In this document: piece by piece, positions 55,824 to 64,000 of the stretch
Position numbering within the stretch: position 1 is the stretch's first letter
Layout: every line of letters begins with the position of its first letter
NCBI GenBank assembly: GCA_011032825.1
Contig: JAADJZ010000026.1
Location: 558,001 to 622,000 of the forward strand
Direction: 5' to 3'
From: Massariosphaeria phaeospora
Taxonomy: Eukaryota; Ascomycota; Dothideomycetes; Pleosporales
Length of the DNA: 64,000 nucleotides
Made by a program: the position numbers and the translations under genes
Notes under the pieces: generated by a model
Databases searched by the model: none
Told to the model about the DNA's origin: nothing
The model's input: the letters and a program-made list of their open reading frames with translations, nothing else

Positions 55824-56828
55824 TTAGTAGCGCAATTGTACTCTAGAAATTTAGCAAGTACAAGTTGCTTTTTTAAGTAACGTAGCTTTTTGAAAGTAAT
55901 TTTGTAATAAAGCTTTTTAAATTTAAGTAGTTTAACGTCGTTTGCTACTTAAGCGTACTTCTAGAATATTTTTTTTTTATACTTTTTTTTTTCAACGCAA
56001 GTAAAGTAGTGAATACAAAGTACAATATAGTATATATAGCTAGTTTTGTTTATAATAGCTAACTTAAGTTAAGTAAAGCTACTTTCTAAGCGAAAAGTAA
56101 CGCGTTAGCTAAAATCTAGTATATATTTGTAGTAACGTACTTTACGAGTTAGCTAGACACATAAGTTAGCTAAATACTTTTGCTAAGCTTCTACCAAAAC
56201 TACTTTTCTACGTAATACTTTAACAATAATACTAAATAAACTTCTCTAACGAACGTTAGATACAGCTTGCTTTTTAAGCTTTTAAACAAAATGCAATACT
56301 ATTTTAGCAACGCGCTGCAGCTATCTACAATGTTTTTTATACAACACTAAGCAATTAACGCGCTAAATAGCTTTTACAAGCAAATCGCTAGCTTAAATCA
56401 AAAAATCTAACTAAGCTTAAAAAAAAAGTAGTTGTTAAGCATATACTTAAGCTTATTACGCGCGAATTTTTTTTTAAGCTCGTAGCTGTAGCTAATATAG
56501 CTAATTCTTTGCGCGCAAAGCGCAATCTAGGCTAGGTTAGCTTAAACTAGTTTAGTACGTAAGTTAAGCACTGCTCTAAGTTTACAATAAAGTTTAATCG
56601 CAAGTACAATTACAAAAAAGCGCTTTGCAAGAATCTAGAAGTTATCTAAAGCTAGTTTCGCCTAGTAGCTAACATAAAAGCTAAGTATAGTATCTAGAAT
56701 AAAAATACGTATTACTTTAACAAGTTAGGCTTTATAATAAGCTAGATATTAACTAAAGTAATTGTTATAGCTTTAGAAAAACGAGAATAGCTTAAAGTAA
56801 TATAGCAAGACATAGAGTAGTAAATAAG
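55824..56828. other. AT-rich RIP-type sequence, element unidentified
   Basis: About 1 kb of very AT-rich DNA with no open frame, continuing the sequence into which the chromovirus inserted. It contains several poly-T runs. No terminal repeats or domains were recognised. Confidence 0.4.
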
Positions 56829-57102
56829 TATAAGTTAAGTTAAAGTTAAGTTAGCTTACGTAAAACTCTAGTGCTAACTTAACTTATACCTACGCTAAAA
56901 CGTTTTAGCATAAGTATAAATTAAGTTAGTATAAACTTCTACAATTCTATATTTTAATATATTTTCTTTTTATAATTATAATAGCTAGTTATAATAAGTT
57001 TATTAACCTAAAAGTAGTACCTATAACCTAACTTTAACCTACGCTTTAATTACTCTAACTTAATTTTAACTTTAGGTTTATGCGATTCTAACTCAACTTA
57101 TA
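56829..57102. mobile_element. short inverted-repeat element, MITE-like
   Basis: The ends share TATAAGTTRAGTTARA in opposite orientation (56829-56844 and 57087-57102), enclosing about 270 bp without coding capacity. A strong internal palindrome lies at 56872-56931. Size, inverted ends and lack of coding frames fit a MITE, but no target duplication was established. Confidence 0.45.
56872..56931. repeat. 60-bp imperfect palindrome
   Basis: Two arms of about 30 bp meet at AAAAC/GTTTT (centre 56901/56902). By eye, about five mismatches occur and all are C/T or G/A differences, so the arms were probably near-perfect before RIP. Confidence 0.75.
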
Positions 57103-57975
57103 CTCAACGATAAGTACTTTCTACTTATTCGCTAGCGTAGCAAAGCAATAGAAAGTAAACAATAGTTATTCAAAGCATTAACGCAATAGAGTAAGCTATT
57201 TGTTACAAACAAAAACGATACTAGGTATTGTAAACTAAGCAACGACGTAGAAAAGTTGTTAGAGCTTGCTAGTACGCAAAGTAAAAGTACAACAACGCGC
57301 AAAGCAGAATTAAGTTAGCAAAAGTTACGTAATGCGCTACGAGTGCTACAAAGCTTTAGCACGTAGTATACTAAGCAAAAGTTGCTACAAGCACTACGAG
57401 TGCTACAACGTAGCAAAACGTAGTAAGTAAAGTAGAACGCTTTTAGCAAAGAATTATAGAACTATATAGATTAGCAGAATTTCTTTAATAGTTTAAATTC
57501 TTTGTAGTTAACTTTTTTAAGTACATTTTATACATAAATTGAATTTATAGGCAACAGATTGTTACTTTGTTATTCTATTAAAATAAAATTGAGATTGTTT
57601 TTTTACGTTGTTATTAAGCTTTCTAAACATAAAACAATTTCTTAAGCAGAATTTCTAAGTCTAATAACGCGTACTTTTAGTAAAAGAATACTCTTAATAA
57701 CACTTTAACTACTTTAGGTTTAGAACTAAGATAATATAGCAACTTTTACAAGCTTACGTATAACAAGTAGTAGTATTACTATACTTGCAACAAACCTAGC
57801 AGCTGTTATAGTAAAACAAGCTAGTTAGATACAGCAGCAAGCAAAATAGATTTAAAAACTACTAGTAGCAGTTACGAAGCTTTGAAGTAAGTAAGAAAAA
57901 AAGTTAGCAAAAGCTCTCTCCTTAGAGAAGTATAGCAGTAAAAAAAAAAACTTAAAACTTTTTTTTACTAACGTT
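57103..57975. other. AT-rich sequence, nothing identified
   Basis: About 870 bases of low-GC sequence with stops in all frames. No coding trace or repeat ends were recognised. Confidence 0.35.
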
Positions 57976-59900
57976 AACTTCTATTGCTGTTATTATAGCA
58001 ACAGCTTTTATATAAATTAAAATAAAATCTTAGCAGCTAGAATGCATATAAAAGATAATGTAGTAGAATAGTTTTAGCTATACGCCGAAAACTACGTTAC
58101 GCACGTAGAAAACGTAAAGAAAATAAAGCTAGACACGAAGCGCATTTTTAAAAACTAAAAGTTATTTAAGCAAAAACTTTATACAATCTATAGCAAAGTA
58201 AACAAAACGCAGCAAGTAATAAACAAGCTAAAACTACTTAGACAAAAAAGCTTAGCTAGCGAATACACAATTAAATTCAAAAGAATTTAGGCTAAAGTAG
58301 ATAACGTAGAAAAACGCAGTCTATACGAGTTCTACTACGCGGAATTAAAAAAATACGTAAAAAATAAAATTAGTTAAAACAAAAAATTAAAAAAACTCAA
58401 CGAGTTAATTAAAACTGCGGTACAAATTAACAACTAACTATAGCAACAATAGTAAAAACGCAAGTTTACTATCAAACTATACATACGCCTAGTAGCTACG
58501 ATTAAAAAAACTTATTACTACAATCTAATAAATATCGACAGCGTTAAACAAGTTTAGAATAACAAACTACTACAAAAGCAGTTTAACAAGAAAAACGCTA
58601 CTTTAACAAAGCAAAACTCTAAAAACAAGTTGTTTAAAAAAGAACGCTAAAAGCGTTACAACAACAAAGTATGTTTCTAATGCAGCAAAAACAAAAACTT
58701 TTGCAAAAACTGCTTAAAAATACAATAGAAAGTAGCAAGCGCATAAGCTGCTACTATTGCTATAGTACAACTACAGCAAGTAGCTACACTATACCTAAAA
58801 AACCTCAAAAAATAAAAAAACAACTAAATTTAAATAGAAAGTTTTGAAAACGTTACAAAGCTAACAAATAAAAACAATAAAAAACTATTAACTTTACAAG
58901 TTTCGAAAATTAACGGATAGCTATAGAACTACGAATGCTAGATGTGCAGCTAAAAAACTTACATTATTTAGTATTGCAAAAACAAGTTTTATACGCTTTA
59001 AATTAAAAGATTATAAAAATAAAAAGTTGCAAACGCAGCAATAGCACAACAAAAGCTAATAAAAAAAATACAATTTGCTAATTAAGAAAATTACAGAAAC
59101 TTACTTTAGCACTAGTGCAACAAAAAAAACTATGTATACTACGCAAACAATAAAATTCTCGCTTAGCAATAGCTAAAATTACTATTATACGTTTTACTTA
59201 AAGATAGCGAGTATATAGTAACAACATGTTACGTACACAACTACAACAACTAGTTTAAAAACTACAGCAGCAGCTGCAAATAAGCGTAGTATTACAATAA
59301 AAAATATTAAATATACTAGTTATGCAAGCATATTACAGAATAGTAGCTTATAAGTCTAAAAAACAAAAACTACTTAAAATACAACAACGAATTATGCGCA
59401 AAAAACTACGACACGTGTAAAAAAGCACGTTAGCTTTTTTGCACTACAAAATGCACTATTTATAAGCTATAAAAAAATGCAACGAAATAAAATTTTAAAA
59501 ACTAAAACTACAATAAGTTTTTAAAGCTTTGGAAATGCTTCGCTAACAAGTGCAAATACTACGAGCAATAAAATATTCTAAAAGAACAAGCTTTAAAAGC
59601 TTTTTTAGCAAAAAACTAGTAGGCTACTAAACCTACGATTAGAATAGTATAAGTGCTTTTAGCACAACTATACGAAGCGTACAAAAAATGCAACTAAAAT
59701 AAAATTACATAAAAGTAAAAGCAAAAGTTGTAGGCTAAAAGCTTACTACACTACTTAATAGTAAAGCTGCCTAAACATTAGTTTCTCTAGAATAAGTAAA
59801 AAAAAACAAAATACTTTACTAAGTTAAAAACTAACTAATACGAATAGTGTTAGCTAACAGACAACTACTAGAATATAGAAACAGTTTGATTAATCTAGAA
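57976..59900 (+). pseudogene. retroelement relic, gag-like then Cys-rich coding traces
   Basis: The + strand reads a gag-like helical region from about 58030 (AENYVTHVENVKKIKLDTKR, later KLKLLRQKSLASEYTIKFKR), interrupted only at codons that would be Gln or Trp. A Cys cluster follows at about 58670 (CSKNKNFCKNC). Further on, to about 59600, the trace is unusually rich in Cys, Tyr and Asn, with repeated CxxxC-type spacing that I cannot assign. The strand is A-rich, as expected when G-to-A changes dominate. Element ends were not found. Confidence 0.45.
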
Positions 59901-60700
59901 ACTTCAAAAGTTAAGTTAAAAGTTGCGAGCGTTAGGCACTAACAGCGTATTAATATTATAAACTTTAAAAGTTTTAACATGTATATTAGGTACAACTAGC
60001 TACAAAAACACAACTTTAACATTAATTAAGAAAACAAAACAATACGCAGCCGAAGGCTTAGAAAGAAAGTGTAAAAGCTAAGCGAACTTAAAAAAGTTGT
60101 TTATTAAGCTTAAGTTGGTTCTTAGAGAATAAGTAAGTTTAATAGACTAAAGAAAGTTGTATAGCGTTCAATACTAAAGCAGTAGCAAGCTTCGTTTTGC
60201 AAAAAGTATAAAAGTCAAAGTAAAAGTCAACTTAAGTAATTAAAATTGAAAATAATAAGCTATAAAAGTTTATTGTCTTGACTATATACGTAAGTGTGCT
60301 TTGTATAATCTTCTTGCTCTTACAAAGCTAACAGATTAATAAAAGCACTTTAATCTCTTGCTCTTAAGGTGCTATAGAGAGCGTAAAATTAAAAAAAGCA
60401 TATAAAAAAGCTGTGTCGTTGAGGAAAGTCTTTAGCTTACGTGCTAAGCTTACCTAAAGTATAGCCGTGCTTTGTTACTTTAAGCGCTAAAGTAAAAGCA
60501 TCTTTTTTTTTTAGCAGCTTAGCAGATTATTGATTGTAACACTATTTTTCTTTTTTTATGCTTCGTTCTCGAAGCTTTTTTTTGCTATGCTAAAAGCTTT
60601 TTTTTCTAACAGTACTACACAACGTTTTAACTTTGCAATATTTATTAACTTGTTTAGAAACATTATGCTTGTTGCTTGCTAAAGCTATTGTTTTGCGAGC
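59901..60700. other. AT-rich sequence between two relics
   Basis: About 800 bases without open frames. The 3' LTR of the minus-strand chromovirus should lie in or near this stretch, but its partner is outside the window, so it cannot be delimited. Confidence 0.35.
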
Positions 60701-61187
60701 TTAGTTTGCAAAGTGCATGTTCGTTTAAAACAGTGTAATAAGTGTAATTGTCAAAATCTTAAAAACTATAATATTTAGATTTTAGAAAATAAATAAGTGC
60801 TTATTCGTTAGAAGCGCGAGCGTTTTTAGGCTTAGCTAGAAGTAGTAAAAAAAAAAGCAGCAGAAGTTAAGCAGGCGCTGCGCGAAAATGCAAAGCGTGC
60901 AACAAAAGCAATCGCAGTTAAAAAAGCAAGCATCTCGTTGCTAAAATAGCAAAAAGCAACTGCGAGTTTTTTTAATAGTCTAGCAATGTTTTCTTTTATC
61001 TAGAGTGCGTTAGATAGCTTTAGTAACGAAGTATAAAAAAGCAACGTTTCGTTGTACCTAACTAGTTCTAACGATACTGTGCTAGAATCTAGTAGCAGTT
61101 TGTAAAATTCGTGTTTAGTTTCTATGTATTCTCGCTGTCTAGATAGCTTAACTATTTAACTAGGTACTTTTTCTAGTTGTTCGCAAC

Positions 61188-61427
61188 TTAGTGTGCAATA
61201 ATTTTTTTAACTTTAAATTCGTTTTTTTTTTTAGTTTTATAGCGAAAGGTTCGCTGAAGTAGCGTTTGTAGGTTAGCTAGTTTTAACAAGAATATGTAAA
61301 ATACTAGGTGTATCTTTGCGTCTTTTAGTAGGTTTAATTTGTAATTAACTAAGCTTCGTTGTTTTAATATTAAAAATAGTTTGACTTTGACGTTGTCTAG
61401 ACTCTTGCTTAGTTGTTTTGTGCGCAA
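61188..61427 (-). pseudogene. integrase C-terminus (GPY/F) with start of chromodomain
   Basis: This 79-codon open segment covers the integrase GPY/F module, including LDNVKVKLFLILKQR and INYKL-type strands. It ends inside the chromodomain at NEFKVKKIIAH. The next codons read a stop followed by VANN and then KKYLVKW, so the chromodomain continues past one inactivating stop. Confidence 0.8.
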
Positions 61428-62177
61428 ATTCTTTGTAAAGAGATAAACTCTATTCTCTTTTTTTAGCTAAAGTGCTATTTTTTGTTTTTAGTTAACATAT
61501 AAGATGCTTTAGCGTTGCGCTATTTTAAGTTTACTTTGTAGTAACTTATGTACTTTTTTAAGCTTTTTTACTACTTTTGTAGCAGTTTTAGCTTTCGCGC
61601 TTAAAAGCGTTTTTTTAAAGAAATATAAGTGTTTCTTGTAATTTGCGTAATAAAGTGTTTGTCTTGTAAATTTAAACAATTTGTTGTTATACGCTAACTA
61701 TGCTATTAGTAAAAGCTTTACTTAATTAGTTTGTCGTTCGTTGCTGTATATCCTTAGATATGTTTTTATAGTTTAATTTGTTTTTTCTATTTACTTATTT
61801 GTTTGTAAATAATACGCTGTTAATAGCTTGCGTTTTGTTTTAATTGCAGCTAACAAAGTTGTCTAATAGTTTGATGTAAAGAGCTTGTTTTTGTTACTAA
61901 TAATCAATTTAAGTATTTCGTAGTATCAAATAAGTTGATCTAAAAAAATGAATTCTAGTTGTTGCGCAGTGTACGTGTTTTTAAAGAGTACTATTTCTAC
62001 GTACTTAGTAAATTAGTTAACTATAACTATAATAGCGTTGTAAGCTATTTCTATAGCAAAAATTTTTAACAAAAGCAATTCTATTACAAAATCTATAGAG
62101 ATATTAGTCTAAAGCTTATTTAGTAGCTTTAGAGCTTGCATTTCTCCGTATTGTGCGTAGGTACTATATTTGTTTTT

Positions 62178-62366
62178 CTAACAGTCTGCACATTTCTTAA
62201 CAATTGCAGTAACTTTTTCTTTTATTCTACTAAACTCGTAGTTTTGTTTAATAAGTTTTATTGTTCTTGTAATTCTAAAGTAACTGTAAACTAAGTTATC
62301 GTAATGTTGTTGTATAATTGCTTTTTGCAATTTTTTTAAAACTGTAATTGTAGTCTTTAGAAGCAC
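62178..62366 (-). pseudogene. integrase zinc-binding domain fragment
   Basis: A 62-codon open segment contains the HHCC-type domain of a Ty3/Gypsy integrase: QQHYDNLVYSYFRITRTIKL, then IKQNYEFSRIKEKVTAIV and KKCADC. The second His is replaced by Tyr, consistent with a CAC-to-TAC change. Confidence 0.82.
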
Positions 62367-64000
62367 GTTTAACGTTTTAGCTAGTTTTAGTAATTTATCT
62401 TAGTTAATCCTAAGTATCGCGGTGTTGATAATTTTCTTTGTTTTAGCAATATTATGTTTTTAGCTAAGAGCGTTAGTTTTGCTGTTGTTTTTTCTTAGTG
62501 TGTACACAATCTTGAACTTGTACTAGCTTAGCATTTCTAACTATCTAACTTGCTTTTAGTTAAGTACTTTAGTAGTTGTAAAATTAACTAAGTTTTTGTA
62601 ATTTGTAAATATTGTAAGTTTTAAGCAGCTTTTTGCGTATACTCTCTAATGCTGTAAGCATGTAACAATAGCTAGCAGCTCTTTGTCGTGTACGTTGTAT
62701 TGTTTTTTAAATTTTAAAAACTTGCGTAAATAGTAAGCAATAAAGTGCTATTTGTTTTTGTACAATTAACTAGCACATTCTTTTAGCGCAAAATTCAACG
62801 CGTTAGTTTTAAAGCGTAAAAGTTGTTTTGCTTAAAATATCTAGAAGCATAGTAAACTAATGCTTGCATTTTTAAGCTGTTAGAAAGCTTTTTTTGCTTT
62901 TTTGCTTTACGCGAAAGCTGTATTCTTTCGCGTAAGCTTTGTTAAAAGTATAGCAATTTTTAAGTAATCTTTAATAAACTGTTAATTAAAGTTTAGAAAC
63001 TTTAAGAAAAATTGTATTTCCTTAACGTTCTTAAGTTGTAGCTATTTTTTAATTACTTTAATCTTGTCTTTGCTTATGCGTACTTCGTTCGCTTTTACTA
63101 TGTATCTAAAAAATGCAACTTCGCGCTTGTAAAATTCGCACTTTTTTAGTTTAAGTTAAAAGTTAAACTTGTTAAAGCACTTTAGTACTGTTTTGACATG
63201 TTTAACATAGTTTTTTTAAGTTTTAAAATAGATAAAGATGTTGTCTAGATAGGCAACAACAAAGATATTTAAGTGCATTTTTAGCACGTTGTTAATAAGC
63301 TTTTAAAAAGTTGCTAAAGCATTTGTAAGCTTAAATAGCATAATAGTATATTTGTAATATTCGTATCTCGTTTAAAACGCTGTTTTCTATTTTTTACTTT
63401 TCTTAATTTTAATAAAGTAGTAACTATTCTGTAGGTTAAGCGCTGTAAAGACTTTTGCGTAAAATAATCAATCTCGTAATTCTATAATATTTAGTAGAAA
63501 GTATTAATTCTTAACTGTAATGTTGTTAAGCTTTTAATAGTTAACACATAGTCGTAGTACGCCGTTTTTTTTTAGTACAAAAATAATTAGATATTCTGCA
63601 AGTAACTGTAATAGTCGTATGTAACTTTTTTTTAAGTTATTTTTAATGTAATTGCGAAGTGTGCTTAACTTTTTTTTTAATAGTCTATAAATTAAGCTAA
63701 AAGTTAGTTGCTTTCTTTTTTGTAAAACAATTTTGTAGTTTTAAAGTTTGTATTCTAGTAATGCTTTTTTATCTACTACTTTTTAAAAGAAATATCTAAA
63801 CTTTTTGTACTCGTAGAGTATTCTTAAAAGTGCGCTAGTTTTTTTTTTACTCTAACTTGTTAATCTAAAAGCTTTGAGTTAGTATTTGTTAAGTTAGACT
63901 TTTGTATTCTAAAGCTGTTCTTTGTTAATGCAATTACATTAATTGTTTTTTTATTTGCTATTAAACTTTGCCGATGCGTAGGCATAGTGTTAGAAGCGCT

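Larger units (their letters stand above)
60701..64000 (-). mobile_element. second chromovirus relic, minus strand, runs off the window
   Basis: On the minus strand the order is RT, RNase H, integrase and chromodomain. RT lies at about 63900-63000 (FVLKKNGVLRLCVNYQKLNN, TRYEYYKYTIMLFKLTNA, YLDN near 63251-63240). RNase H includes YNVHDKELLAIV near 62680. The integrase zinc domain at 62366-62178 keeps its CADC, although one His is now Tyr. The GPY/F module is at 61427-61188 (VNYKLNLLKDAKIHLVFYIF), and the chromodomain around 61220-61120 (NEFKVKKIIAH, KKYLVKW, DSEN). Several segments remain open longer than in the first element, but stops at Gln/Trp/Arg codons still break pol. The upstream part lies beyond the window. 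Confidence 0.85.

Noticed and set aside
46400..64000. Interpreting the AT-rich tract as mitochondrial DNA, a centromere or contamination
   Set aside because: It carries recognisable RIP-damaged transposon coding traces, LTRs and a target-site duplication in continuity with nuclear genes. A centromeric or subtelomeric position is possible but cannot be shown.

Overview
The window looks like nuclear DNA of a filamentous ascomycete (Pezizomycotina). A Dothideomycete is my inference, not something the sequence proves. Support comes from short GT-AG introns of about 48-93 nt, fungal versions of conserved eukaryotic genes, and a long AT-rich tract full of transposon relics with the C-to-T / G-to-A damage typical of repeat-induced point mutation (RIP). 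I recognised no tRNA, rRNA, CRISPR array or prokaryotic operon structure.

The window has two compartments. From about 0.3 to 46.2 kb it is gene-rich with balanced base composition. In order it holds: an alpha/beta hydrolase (+), an acyl-protein-thioesterase-like esterase (-), a GPATCH1-like spliceosomal G-patch protein (-), a Kin1/MARK kinase (+), the CCR4-NOT subunit Caf40/Rcd1 (+), ribosomal protein uL1/L10a (+), a Cid2-family protein (-), DNA ligase I (+), a pepsin-like protein with degraded catalytic motifs (+), the RNA polymerase II import/assembly factor Rtp1/Tango6 (+), SmF (-), a CXXC zinc-binding DUF866 protein (+), a second pepsin-like protease with intact DSG motifs (-), a secreted repeat precursor with Kex2-type sites (-), a mitochondrial PPR protein (+), a UCS-domain myosin chaperone (-) and a Nud1/Cdc11-type LRR scaffold (-). 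Most are housekeeping genes for splicing, mRNA turnover, translation, replication and cell polarity or cytokinesis. The stretch from about 28 to 34.9 kb is accessory in character, with sparse secreted-protein genes and long gaps.

The most interesting locus is at 31424-32007 (-). It is a small two-exon gene for a signal peptide followed by imperfect repeats of 21-24 residues. The repeats end in W-G-K-R or W-G-R-R, the layout of fungal KEP/RiPP or pheromone precursors. I did not recognise this repeat sequence, nor any UstYa-type or other modifying gene beside it.

From about 46.44 kb to the end the sequence is AT-rich and almost without intact genes. It holds a pogo/Fot1-like DNA transposon relic with inverted ends (46.40-48.53 kb, transposase on -). 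Next is a complete but dead Ty3/Gypsy chromovirus (49860-55823) with two 288-bp LTRs, a TTAGT target duplication and traces of gag, protease, RT, integrase and chromodomain. After it come a short inverted-repeat element (about 56.83-57.10 kb), a gag-like relic (about 57.98-58.75 kb) and a second chromovirus pol relic on the minus strand that runs off the window end. The Nud1-like gene begins only about 250 bp from this compartment boundary.
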